Source of the DNA: Mytilus californianus
Lineage: Eukaryota; Mollusca; Bivalvia; Mytilida; Mytilidae
Reading direction: 5' to 3'
Length of the DNA stretch: 64,000 nucleotides
Assembly: GCF_021869535.1 (NCBI RefSeq)
Contig: NW_026262668.1
Span: forward strand, 70,577,558 to 70,641,557
The notes under the pieces were generated by a model. The model did no database searches, was not told the origin of the DNA, and was given only the letters and a program-made list of their open reading frames with translations. The position numbers and the translations under genes were made by a program. Numbering within the stretch: position 1 is the stretch's first letter; each line of letters starts with the position of its first letter. This document shows, piece after piece, positions 34,275 through 44,609 of this stretch.

Positions 34275-34965
34275 TGTTTGTGTCGATAGGACACCATGCC
34301 CTGCTCTCAATATCCCATTTCCATGTTCAATGAACCGCGAAATCTGGGCCAAAACTATTTTGTGACAACACTCTAATTAACCTATCTAATTTGTCATACA
34401 TTTTTTAAATGTTCATCCCATAATGAACATGTGTAGTACTAAGTTTCAAGTTGATGTGACCACAACTACATGGTAAACTGCCTTAAACCAAAACAAAAAA
34501 ATAACCTGATACACATGATCACATTTCCAATTTGACATATTCAGTGAATCGCGAATTCTGAATCAAAACCCAAATTTGACCTATGTCATAAAAAGTTCCC
34601 ATCATAAATAACATGTGTACATATAATTTCAAGATGATAGGACCGCAACTTAACTGAAAACTACCATAACCAGAAACTTTATTCTGATACTTAGTACTCA
34701 ATATTACATTTCCATGTTCATTACTCAAAGGCAAAATATGCGTCAATACCCTAATTTAGCATATTATATTTTAAAAGGTTAACGTCATGCATAATATGCA
34801 AATGAACAATTGAACTATGTTTCAAGTCGACATAACAAATTTTATCATGGTGTACTACATTTACCTTAATCAAAACTTTAACCTGATATAGGACGGACAA
34901 ACGAAGGGACTATTTTTTAATGGATGGACATACAGATTTGAATCGAAATTCACCAATAGACGGGG
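34275..34965 (+). repeat. family E repeat, diverged copy
   Basis: Segments such as CATCATAATGAACATGTG-like words, TTCAAGTTGATGTGACC and CCTGATAC recur two or three times. GACGGGGCATAT at 34,957 resembles the hairpin end of the copy at 26.9-27.3 kb but without its partner arm. Confidence 0.55.
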
Positions 34966-34989
34966 CATATATTCTTTGGATAAAAAGGT

Positions 34990-35560
34990 TCGCATTTTGT
35001 CATGTCGCGGTCTTTTATAGCTGACTATATGATATAGGATTTTCTCATTGTTGAAAGCCGTACGGTGACATATAGTTACTTAAATCTGCTTCATTTAGAT
35101 TCATTGGCTGTTATACTACATCTGTTTATTTTATATTACTAGTATTCTGAAATTATGTTAAAGTTAATGAACACGCATGGTCCTACACTCTGTCGATACT
35201 TATATTTTGGTATTGTGCAATGTTAATATGCTTTTCCTAGACTATTCATGAAGCATTTACACTAAATCCTTTGGATGTTTACTGATTGATATAATAGTCT
35301 GAGAAAACATGGTTTATTTATATGTTGAAATTGGCTCTGAACTAGCGTTCAGTTACTGCGAACCCTTAGTTAGGTATCTTTGTTTTTGTGATGAGTTAAG
35401 CCATTTCCAACTGATTGTTACATTTTGTTCTTATGTTGTGCTATTACATCATTGTCCTAGATTAATGAAGGGTTGAGGATTGACATGCATTCATAAACCC
35501 GCCACATTATGGTAGTGCCTGTCCCCAAGTTTGAAGCTTTGGATTCAGTGGTTGCTGTCT
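34990..35560 (+). repeat. family D dispersed repeat
   Basis: Related to 53,680-54,100: GCTCTGAACTAGCGTTCAGT, TGTTCTTATGTTGTGCTATT, CCTGTCCCCAAGTTTGAAGC and GATTCAGTGGTT. It also shares a CATTG..GAAAGCCGTACGGTGAC stretch. Moderately diverged between copies. Confidence 0.6.
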
Positions 35561-36060
35561 GCAGCGGAGGGGGCATTAAGTATCCGTCCGTCACAAAATT
35601 AGTTAACGTTCTCTTACTTTAGTTTACCTCAACCAAATGTTATGAAACTTATACACAAAACACATATCAATTTTGAATTTGGGTGGCGTCACTTTTACCG
35701 TTCTAGATTGATGTCCCTTTAGAAATGGAAAAAATTGCTGATTTTTTTCGTTTCCGTTCTCTAACTACAGACTTTGAACGTTAATAACTTTGGCATTCCT
35801 CAACCTATTTGAAAGATCTTTGGTGTTTTGGAAAGCCCAGACAGGCTGCTATTTGATCAATTTATTGTTTTGTCGTTCATATTAAAGCCCTTCTTTTCCT
35901 GTCAACCTGTAACATTGCAATCTGGTCATTTTCTGAGGCTCGTATCTTTGCCATTTCTCAATCAATCGGAAAAACATATAAGTAAATAAGACTCGTTTTT
36001 TCAAGTTCTTTCAGGATAACCTCAGGTCGGAGACTTCATTCCTGTAAAAAAAAAGTTGGG
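35561..36060 (+). repeat. probable dispersed element with CCGTCCGTC seed
   Basis: GGGGGCATTAAGTATCCGTC at 35,569 followed by CCTCAACCAAATGTTATGAA has the look of the microsatellite-seeded elements elsewhere here, but there is no second copy in the window. Confidence 0.35.
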
Positions 36061-36399
36061 TTCAAAAATCTGCCAAATTCTTTGAAAGATTTGAATTTTT
36101 TTTACAAGAACAACGAAATCTACGTCATTTTACTACCTAAAAGCTGGACCTTTTTGGTATACATAAGCTGACAAAATGCGCCAGCTATTGGTGTATATGA
36201 GACGTGTAAATCTAGCGGGGTTATTGCGTATCAACATGAAACGTGTTTGAACAAAATCGATGAAAGACGAAATACGCCAGCTATTTCACACGGACAAAAA
36301 CGTTTTTCATGGTTTGTCATTCTCAGAATTAGGTGTGTGAAATTTAAAGTGTGTGATCCACTAAGAAAAAATAATAAATACAATTTAATTAAACACTCC

Positions 36400-37262
36400 A
36401 GCATGAGGCATAAAAGTACTCATTTATCAGACCAGTACTTAAATATCATATAAAAGAAGAAATATTGGCACTTTTTATATCTGTCGACAAAGTTTTTAGT
36501 CTCCATACACTGAAAACTATAAACCAAAAAGAATAAAATATGATGCCGGTATGGAATAACCATGAAAAAGGTCAATGTTGACACCCTATATTGATGAGTA
36601 CAACACATATAGCATTTTGAAACTTAAAATCCTTCACTCTAATGTCTAACAATCAATCTTGAGGTACACAAAGTACTCAATTACCAAGCCGGTACAAGAA
36701 TATCAATAAAAAGAAAGAAATATTGTCGCCTTTCATTGTTATCGACATAAATATAAGTAACCGTAGACTTATACAGCTCTCATTTTGTTTCAAATTATCC
36801 ATCCTAAGAATGAAATGTTTATACCGGCACAGAAGTATCATCAAAAAGAAAGAAATATTGTCGCCTTTTATTGTTATCGACACAAATATAAGTAACCGTA
36901 GACTTATACAGTGTCAAATTATCCATCAAAAGAATAAAATGTTCATGCTGGCACACCGTATCATCAAAAAGGATAGATATTGGCACCATTTATAGATGCA
37001 GACAACAAATACAGCAACCTGAAACATTCATTTCTTCACTTTTGTGTCTGAGAATCCATCTAAACTCATAAATATTATACAACATATGAAATATTGTCAC
37101 TTTTAGTTCGTATCGACATAAATATCAGTAACCGTACACTTATAAACTCTCTCAATTGTTGTCAAATTATGCATTCTTATAGTTGTCGACACATGTTTTA
37201 GTAACCGTAGACTCCAAACCTGTGTAAAACTATCAATCCTCAGGTACCGAAAGGATAAAATG
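36400..37262 (+). repeat. tandem array, 115-135 bp units
   Basis: GAAATATTGTCGCCTTT and GTTATCGACA..AATATAAGTA recur near 36,717 and 36,851, with diverged units near 36,458, 36,974 and 37,089 (AGATATTGGCACC, GAAATATTGTCACTTTT). Open frames track the repeat on both strands. Confidence 0.85.
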
Positions 37263-37299
37263 TTAATGCCGGTAAGTAATAATATTTTGATCTGTTCGT

Positions 37300-37700
37300 G
37301 TACACATTATTTACATAAATTTTACGGACGCCATCACGAGTTGGTTGACCGTTATGGAATATCCCTTTCACAGATGATAGCGGATATATGTTCCAAATGT
37401 CGTAACTACAATCCCGTCCCCTTTTCCCCGAATGTGACCTACCGAATTAGACTTATTACCGGGTTTGTATTAACATTAGCAACACGACTGGTGCCACATG
37501 TGGAGCAGGATCTGCTTACCCTTCCGGAGCACCTGAGATCACCCCGAGTTTTTGGTGGGGTTCGTGGTGCTCAGTATTTAGTTTTCTATGTTGTGTTTCG
37601 TGTATTATTGTTTGTTTGTTGGTCTTTTTCTATTTTAGTAATGGCGTTGTCAGTTTATTTCCATCGGTTGCTACGCATGCTGTCATTAAAAATAGAGAAA
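37300..37700 (+). mobile_element. retroelement 3' end, family A, with RT C-terminal tail
   Basis: The plus strand encodes LHKFYGRHHELVDRYGISLS, then QMIADI, homologous in position and sequence to the tail FIGRYQDLVDKYSVSTSQII at 32.3 kb. This is followed by the family A untranslated sequence (GAGCAGGATCTGCTTACCC, TTCCGGAGCACCTGAGATCA, ATGGCGTTGTCAGTTTATTT). The frame runs on for 148 codons only because the 3' sequence happens to stay open. The copy is 5'-truncated. Confidence 0.75.
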
Positions 37701-37734
37701 ATCTGACAGGGCAAAAATGTTTAGAATGTTGAGC

Positions 37735-38500
37735 TCTACCAATTGTCCATATACGTCAAAACTGTCAGACGACTTCTTACAGAAGTTATTGCCCTTTAAT
37801 GTAAAATTTTACCATTTTTTTTTTTCATTTTTGCCTATTATCTTGAAAATTTTAATAGATCGATACAAACTTTAAACTGCAAGATAAGTTCTACAAATAA
37901 GTCTCATGGTCGAAATTGTCAGTCGACTCCTTATTAGAGTTATTGCCCTTTGATGACGATTTTTACCATTTTTTGCGTGTTTGCCTTATACCTTAAAAAT
38001 TATCATAGATAGATAAAAACTTAGATAAGCAAAAATGATCAGCAAAACAAGATCTACAATTAAGACAATATAGAGGAAATCGTCCGACGACTCCTTATTG
38101 GAGTTATTGCCCTTTAATGACGTTTTTTACCATTTGTTTTGCGTTTTGCCTTATATGACAAAAATTATAATAGATAAATAGACACTTTAAATCACAAAAA
38201 TGATCAGCAAGGCAAGATCTACTAACAAGGCAAATTTTGCCGATATAGTTAGCAGACTGTCACTTTTTATAGGAGTGATTGCACTTAAGTGAGGATTTTT
38301 TTTTACCCTCTTTTGTGTTTTGAGCAAAAACTAAACAAGATAGAGAGAAACTAAACAGACTAAGTGATCAGCATTACAAGACCAACAAAACAGAGATTTT
38401 TGTCATGAATTCTATTCTCGTCTACAATGTTGGAGAGTGTCCTTTGTTGAATATGCACATAGACCAAGGTGAGCGACACAGGCTCTTAATAGCCTCTAGT
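37735..38500 (+). repeat. family F tandem array, about 160-bp units
   Basis: Four units are marked by GACTCCTTATTGGAGTTATT, GCCCTTTAATGACG, TTTTACCATTTT and AAGATCTAC. The right end, CACATAGACCAAGGTGAGCG followed by ACACAGGCTCT, recurs inverted at 3,436. Confidence 0.85.
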
Positions 38501-38504
38501 TGAA

Positions 38505-38560
38505 ATACTCCCCCCCCCCCCCCAAAAAAAAAAAAATAAAAAAAACAAAAAAAACAACCG
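38505..38560. repeat. poly-C / poly-A low-complexity tract
   Basis: A run of C at 38,509-38,522 is followed by a run of A broken by single T or C bases. Confidence 0.9.
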
Positions 38561-38610
38561 AAAATCAAATGGTATCTAAGGCTATAACGTTTGGTGTATT
38601 TGTTTTTCAG

Positions 38611-38711
38611 AATAGCTCGGCAAATTAACTACAGTGTGGAACATGTATCTTCGTTTATTTTTAAAGTTCACTTGCCTGGAGGTTTCCCATATGAAGCATT
38701 TGATAACGCAG
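38611..38711 (+). CDS. hotdog thioesterase-like gene, penultimate exon
   Basis: Flanked by an acceptor, TTTGTTTTTCAG, and a donor, GCAG|GTAATG. It encodes IARQINYSVEHVSSFIFKVH, then LPGGFPYEAFDNA. It enters in phase 2 (the last base of a codon) and leaves in phase 1, which fits the next exon at 39,290 exactly. It would form the start of the first hotdog domain. Upstream exons were not found; the preceding 7 kb is repeats, so they may lie further left. Confidence 0.6.
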
Positions 38712-39289
38712 GTAATGTATTAAACAGCTTTGTGGTAGATATATATATTACATACGGTGTAGTATTCTTCTTTTTTTAATGGTTATTACGATCACGTGAT
38801 TCAAAGGGTATTAAGTTATATTTATTTATGGACGCTATGTTTCTATTTATATATCATATATTGACGGTCGGTATTAAAAATACAAAGTAAAATACACAGA
38901 AAAAAACATTGAAATCCATTTCAATAATACACTATTTACACACGTATCGGGGATAAATTAAGGACTTTCACACAGTCAATACGTTATATATGGGTCTATT
39001 AGATTATATTGAACCTCGGAATTCGTCCTCGTTCAATATGATCTGAACATGTCCATATATAACGTATTGACCTCGTCAAAAGTCCATAGTTGATAAATAT
39101 ACTACCCGGAAAAATGTATGCATCATTTAAAGTTTCTAAATAATATCTATTATTAAATGATTTTTTAAAATGTAAATGACAGTCGATTATATGATTTTGA
39201 AGAAAAAATAGGAATTATGTTGACCTAGTTATATTTTGGTGGAATTAAGCTGGTTTCTTTTCATTTTAATCATTTCTTCTATTTTCTAG
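38712..39289 (+). other. intron of the thioesterase-like gene
   Basis: GTAATG to TTTTCTAG. It contains the foldback element at 38,962-39,086 and otherwise AT-rich sequence. Confidence 0.55.
38962..39086. repeat. foldback element in the intron
   Basis: Inverted arms: GGACTTTCACACAGTCAATA and CGTTATATATGGG on the left, CCATATATAACGTATTGACC and AAAAGTCC on the right. The inner part is ATATTGAAC / GTTCAATAT around CTCGGAATTCGTCCTC. Confidence 0.85.
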
Positions 39290-39720
39290 CTGGAAAAATA
39301 AAACCAAGGGGCTTACTTATGGTAGTTGAATCTTCAAGAGTTATAAGTTTTTGGCCAAAGAAATCAGAATCATTTCTGGACATGGAAAGGTTAGCACGAG
39401 ATAACCTGGTTTATATAGCAACAATTCAATTACAAGTATCTCCTTCAGTATATTTGCTAGATACCCCGAAATATCCGCTCACAGTAACACATTCTTTAGC
39501 CTATATAGGAAATTCTTCGAAACGTATTTCAAGTATCCTTAGTTGTCCAAAAGTGCCAAAACCTTATGCACAATTTGATGTTCATCATGTTCTTATCGAT
39601 CCAGATACCCGGAAACCAACTGCCTTACCACAATGGTGGATGGATAAGTATGGTAGCTTGAAACCGGAAGTTGTTCGTCCATTAAAAATGGATCATTTGT
39701 TACGACCGGACCAATGTTAA
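39290..39720 (+). CDS. hotdog thioesterase-like gene, last exon up to the in-frame TAA
   Basis: Starts after the acceptor CTATTTTCTAG and continues the frame of the 38,611 exon. It encodes the rest of a first hotdog-like domain: RVISFWPKKSESFLDMERLA, TVTHSLAYIGNSSKRISSIL and AQFDVHHVLIDPDTRKPTAL, then PQWW. The pattern of a long strand, then a D..TRKP..LP..W turn, is seen in acyl-CoA or acyl-ACP thioesterase-like proteins. The frame is closed by TAA at 39,718, although the same frame stays open beyond it and encodes a second domain. If the stop is real, the product lacks that domain. Substrate unknown; a role in acyl thioester hydrolysis is inferred from the fold only. Confidence 0.6.
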
Positions 39721-40083
39721 AATGATGAAATAATTGTTCATCCTCGTGATTGTGATGTCTATGAGCATACAAGCTGGTCAAACTATGGACATTTTTGTTA
39801 CGACACATGCTGTGTTTTTGCACGAAAGTCGCTCTACAAAACCATCAATAGTCAGTCATTGAAGAATGGACTAAAATCAATCACCGTTTCATTCAAGAAG
39901 GAATCCCTTGAACTTGAATCCCTAAATATCTACTCATGGGATGATATTCATGCACCAAACAAGGCTTATTTTGAAATTCTAAATCAAAATGGAGAGACAT
40001 GTTGTCAAGCTTCAATTGAGTTCTTCTCTTATTCACCAGAAGAAGAACTAAGATTGGAAACTCAAGCAACTTCAAAACTTTAA
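39721..40083 (+). pseudogene. second hotdog domain stranded behind an in-frame stop
   Basis: The same reading frame as the upstream exon continues for 120 codons to a TAA at 40,081. It encodes IIVHPRDCDVYEHTSWSNYG, HFCYDTCCVFA, then LKSITVSFKKESLELESLNI and YFEILNQNGETCCQASIEFF. The D.D...H.(N)..Y start, the I.V.F.KE strand and the final sheet are the layout of a 4HBT-like hotdog fold, so this was part of the protein. No splice site bypasses the TAA in an obvious way. Either the allele carries a nonsense change, the assembly has an error, or the stop is read through. Confidence 0.6.
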
Positions 40084-40520
40084 TGGATAAAATGACTGTT
40101 AATATTTTAGGATATTCAGATTTAGGATTATATTTTTTTCCATTGCATCAATTAGGGAGCAACCATTTAACTTCAAAGGAGGGTATGTTTTTTTTTTGTT
40201 TTTCGACGCTATCAATCAAATTATTTTTTTCTTCAAAATTTAACACTATAAGGTATGGTGAAAATCTGGATTCAGATTTTTTTTTGTCATCTGCTTGACC
40301 ACAATATTTTTTTTCATCAAATTTGGGCTCAGAATATTTGTTTGGAAAAGACTATAACTCCCCACCCCCTTGAAGTTAAATGGTCGTTCCCTTATGATTT
40401 ATAAATTTAAATATGTCCATAGGCCGTTGGTTTTCTTTGTTGTTTCATATATTTTCATCCCGTGTTGTAAAGTCGTCCGATGGCTTATGACTGTTCACAT
40501 CTTAATCCAATATAAAAAAA
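40084..40520. other. 3' flank of the thioesterase-like gene
   Basis: AT-rich with T runs. No clear polyadenylation signal close to the stop. Confidence 0.35.
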
Positions 40521-40524
40521 AAGG

Positions 40525-40685
40525 CGAAGGATACCAAAGGGGCATTCAAACTCATAAGTCGAAAAAAAAACTGACAACGCCATTGTTAAAAAAGAAAAAG
40601 ACAAACAGACAAACAACAATACACAAAACACAACATAGAAAACTAAAGACTGAGCAATACGACACCCACCCAAAACTAGGGATTA
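40525..40685 (-). repeat. retroelement 3' tail, family A, inverted
   Basis: The reverse complement reads TTGCTCAGTCTTTAGTTTTC, TATGTTGTGTTTTGTGTA, ATGGCGTTGTCAG and GACTTATGAGTTTGAATG, matching the terminal part of family A at 2.1-2.25 kb. Confidence 0.85.
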
Positions 40686-40860
40686 AATAAATGCAAATAC
40701 AATGCTCGATTTAACTTTTCCTTTTTAAGCAAACAACACTAAGGCATATCTGTAGTACTTATATATTTATTGCACGTGTAAATAATGCTAGGTTTAAACG
40801 GTTATTTTACGGTGTTATCTTTTACAATTTTCAGAAGCTCTATGCTTTTCATATAGGACT

Positions 40861-41130
40861 GGGGCCTCGGTGGCCGAGTGGTTTAAGTAGTTACTACTGT
40901 AATCACTAGCCAGTCAACACTGAGGTTGTGAGTTCGAACCCCGCTCGTGCGGGTGCACTCGACTCCAATCTTAATTGACTAGGATTGCCAGTTTTCCTAT
41001 CGAAGGTCGGTGGTTTTCTCCGGGCACTCCGGCTTCCTCCACCAATAAAAACTGGCCGCCACGAAATAGCCCAAAAGCGGTGCTTAAAAGTGGCGTTAAA
41101 ACACCAAAATTCAAAATCAAATCATATAGG
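40861..41130 (+). mobile_element. tRNA-derived SINE, MetaSINE type
   Basis: The tRNA-like head has a polymerase III A box, TGGCCGAGTGG (40,871), and a B box, GGTTGTGAGTTCGAACC (40,924). The body contains GGTCGGTGGTTTTCTCCGGG, then CACTCCGGCTTCCTCCACC (about 41,005-41,042), the conserved central domain of the MetaSINE superfamily described from molluscs and other animals. The A-rich tail ends near 41,128. The length of about 270 bp fits a full-length copy. The head cannot fold as a functional tRNA because the region between the boxes is too divergent. Confidence 0.88.
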
Positions 41131-41590
41131 ACTAGTTAAAATGTCCTTAAAAGAAAATCTACAACGTTCAAGAGTAACCATATATCATTTTCGTTTTTAA
41201 CGTCATTGGCACCGCGTTTGACATTTACGACAAATATTTTTCCAAAGTTGAATAATCGATAGACATTTAAGACATTTTAAAAATTCCACGAGGTATTTAG
41301 GTACTTTAAATTCGAAAACTAAGCGTCTTTTTCAACATTCGCCTCTTCATTATATGCGAATTGATAAATTGGTTATTTTGGTGTTTTGCGAACCGATTAA
41401 ACTTTCCCAGTAATTCAATGTGTGTCGAAAGATTATGTAATTCTTCTTTTAGCTGTCATTGGGTTAGCCTGGTTTACTGTCCATTTTTTTGTTCGGCTGA
41501 TTAGGACTAACGAGTAAATCTAAAAATTTTATGCTGAAGATGATTGGAAATGCAATATAAACATAAAATTTCCACATATGTCAATAACTT
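41131..41590. other. AT-rich noncoding stretch
   Basis: Nothing recognised. Confidence 0.4.
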
Positions 41591-41594
41591 ACAT

Positions 41595-42080
41595 TGGTTT
41601 TCTTTAAGGTTTGATTGATTGATCGTTTGTTGGTTGCTTAACGTCCACTGGCAAATATTTCATGCATGTTATGGGCGAGAACAATTGACAATAAATAAAA
41701 TAGGTAGGTCGTGTGATAGAGGCGTCCGGGATGAAGGCAGGGAAAATTGACACTGAAAAATGAAGGTATTTTGGTTAGGGACAGAAACTTTGCCTTGCAA
41801 CAGGCCACCTACGGACCTCTGAAACATTTATTGCAAGTGTTCTTTACGTACAGAAAGCGTGGCACTCCCTTTCAACTACTCATGGGGTTTAACGTCCAAA
41901 TTCTGAACGGACGTGGCCCGTACTTGTACATCCATCACAGCCAAAAGAACGTCCCACTTTGTCAAGGGTTTTACTGCATGTCGAAAAAAGACCCTAAGTG
42001 ACCATATTTCTATTCCCCAGTCACCCTTGGAGGGTCTGCATGCTTTGCTGTTACTGTATCAGTCACATGGACAATCGCTA
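41595..42080 (+). repeat. dispersed repeat with TTGCTTAACGTCC
   Basis: TTGATTGATTGATCGTTTGT, then TGGTTGCTTAACGTCCACTG and CATGCATGTTATGG, is a sequence I recognise as a common bivalve dispersed repeat. The shorter TTGATTGATTG stretches at 61,907 and 62,755 share part of it (TTGATTGATTGATTG, CATGCATATTCAGGAC). The overlapping open frames at 41,747-42,098 lie inside it. Confidence 0.5.
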
Positions 42081-42339
42081 TTTTGTACAAATTTGTAGAC
42101 TTTCGCAAGGCAAAAATGTTTTCTGAAGTTGACTGGTCTAAACGAAAACTAATGTAAGTGATACAATCTGAAGGAGTGGCTAATGGATAAAATTAAAAAA
42201 GAATGGAATTAAAGGCAAAATATTAACAATTGTATTTAATATGTATACTTTGATCTTGTGTTCGCAACACAGTAAACAGTCAGATCCCGTAAAATGCCGC
42301 CTTTTCTTTAATTTATCTATCTTCTCAACACGAATTTTT

Positions 42340-43200
42340 TTATACAAAATTGAGACTCCGCTCCATTAGAATAAGAAAGCGAAAAATGTTAGCAGAATTA
42401 AATATTCTAATAAAACTGTTTGCAATCTTATATGCAGGTGATACAGTTCTTTTTTTAGAAATGAAATATGGAAAGCAGAATGCTCTTAATAATTTTCAGT
42501 CTTATTGTAACATATTAAAGGAAAGTTGGAAGTTAATACTGATAAATCAAAATTAATTGTTTTCTGTAAACGAGAATATTGCCAGAACTGGAGCTATGAA
42601 TTTAAATTATATGATTACATTTTAAAAGTTGTAGATTCATGAACATACCTAGTGTTAGTTAGTTAATAAAAGTTTAATGGAAATTTTTCAGACTCCAGAA
42701 AAAAAATAATGAATCTGGCAAAGAAAATTAATCCTTATTTAGAAGTGTGTTCAAAAATCAAAATATACCGATCGATCATCATCTTTGGTGCTATGATATA
42801 ACCAGTTTTTGGTCGGAAATATGGGGATCTGAGAATAAAAAAATCTTTTAAATTAGCAAGCACATTCGAATTTTTACTTAAGGATTTTAAAAGTAAGATC
42901 AACAACTCTTAATTATATGGTGTAAAGCGTACTTAATATATATCCATTAGAAATAGGGATAAAAGTTAGAATGGTTTCATTTTGGTGTAGATTGTAAAAT
43001 TCTGATGAATTAAGTAGATGTAGTTGTATGTAAACCTTTTGTACAGTTTTAAGAAAAAAAGTTTGCAATGGCTTTTTGGAAGTTAAATCATAATAAATCT
43101 ATATTTTAACAATGCAGGTTTGGGATACAGTTTTGAAAATGAGATAGGTGTTATTGAAAAAATCTGTTGAGACAGATACTTCAAAGTCATTTTTTTTTTC
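42340..43200 (+). pseudogene. LINE reverse transcriptase remnant
   Basis: Plus-strand reading gives LFAILYAGDTVLFLEMKYGK, the catalytic box with YADD changed to YAGD, then NALNNFQSYCNILK and, after frame changes, an FCKREYCQNWSYEFKLYDY-like stretch, ILKVVDS and KINPYLEVCSKIKIYRSIII. NAGLGYSFENEIGVIEKI follows near 43,120. The order matches the palm, thumb and C-terminal region of a non-LTR reverse transcriptase in a family different from the minus-strand copies. Many indels and stops, plus the lost catalytic aspartate, mark it as dead. Confidence 0.75.
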
Positions 43201-43514
43201 AAAAATACCATAGTGATACAGACAACTATTCTCTTGGACATTTTTTATTTGTTCATTCAAGAAAGATTTTGGTATAGAAATTTATTTGTTAAAGCCGACT
43301 GAGACTTTTATTGTCTTGGTTAAAACTACGTGAATAACATATAATTCGGATAATAAAACTTAAAACTTATAATCTCCGTATTCAGAAAGTTTGGCAAATA
43401 TAACCAGACAAGACAGAATAAGTGCTCTGTGTACATTTTATTTACATAAACAACCCAAATATCACGTCTATTATCATTGTGTAAGGAGGAAGCTCGGTGG
43501 AAGAGTATACAAGT

Positions 43515-43738
43515 GTTTATCTGTCATACAAGTGAGAGGTTTAGCTAGCTATAAAACCAGGTTTAATCCACCATTTTTTACATAAGACAATACCTGTACC
43601 AAGTCAGGAATATGACAGTTGTTATCCATTCGTTTGATGTGTTTGAGCTTTTGATTTTGTCATTTGATTTAGGACGTTCCGTTTTTGAATTTTCCTCGGA
43701 GTTCGGTATTTTTTTTTATTTTACTTTTTATCTAGTTT
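43515..43738 (+). repeat. retroelement 3' end, family B
   Basis: Close match to 32,705-32,912: CTGTCATACAAGTGAGAGG, TAGCTAGCTATAAAACCAGG, TACCAAGTCAGGAATATGAC and CGGAGTTCGGTATTTTT. It sits just after the RT remnant at 42.3 kb but need not belong to it. Confidence 0.85.
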
Positions 43739-44570
43739 TGTAAGAACAATTATTAATGCTCCATTCAATAGATAATTCATTGTCATATGTTTGTTTCCTA
43801 CATTAACTACTGAGTTAACATTGTGTTGAATCTGTCTGTTTCGTCATTAGTATGTAAGTTATGTTTTACCTCATGCCGTTACACATTTGTGTCTGAGCGC
43901 AAGGATTTGCATTGAAAGACCATAGATATAAAAGCCATGGTAAGACTTGATATACAAATCATGCTGAGCGTTATTCAATAAAACTTAATATTTGAAAAGA
44001 GATTTAGATTTAAGTTATGATATCTTATTTCATTATCATATCGATAGCCTAATTAGTGCTCTATTGTTTGACGTGGGTTAATTTAATTTCAGTTCATTGT
44101 CAGTGGCCACTCATGTCAGAGGCTGTCATTATAATATTACTATAAATAGAGTATAATATCCAAGTGAGAATAATGATAATAACCAATCGGAATGGTTTTT
44201 CAAAACTTGATCATATAGGTGTTTGTTGAAATAGTTTAGCATTATATGGAAATATTTAAAAGCTTAGCCTTAAAAGTAAAATAAAATTGCTTAGAACTTA
44301 TAACAAATATTCATATTTATAAATTGACAAGGTAAGTCATATCAATTATGATGATAATTTACTTGCGTTAAGTAGTATAGTGCATATTCATATAAGACAG
44401 TAGTGTTATATTTAGTATTTCTATATATTTCTAATATTCAAAAATACATATTTAATAATGATGCTTGATTTGAATACAATTTTATAGTGTTCTAATAAAT
44501 TCATCTGTAGGAGAGTTTTTTTTAATTCAGTACATATTGCGATTTTGTATATTACTAAAAACTACTGCAT
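43739..44570. other. AT-rich noncoding stretch
   Basis: Nothing recognised. Confidence 0.4.
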
Positions 44571-44572
44571 AT

Positions 44573-44608
44573 CTGAGACTACTATAACACTGTGTTATAA
44601 TAGTCTCA
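44573..44608. repeat. hairpin with 17-bp stem
   Basis: CTGAGACTACTATAACA and TGTTATAATAGTCTCAG with a 2-bp centre and one mismatch. It directly precedes the TATATATATAGGAC edge of the next element. Confidence 0.85.
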
Positions 44609-44609
44609 G

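Noticed and set aside
37260..37706. 148-codon open frame as a gene
   Set aside because: Only its first third is protein-like (RT tail). The rest is the untranslated part of a dispersed retroelement repeat.
40861..40955. Functional tRNA-Ser-like gene
   Set aside because: A and B boxes are present, but the sequence between and after them cannot form a cloverleaf and runs into a MetaSINE core. It is a SINE head.
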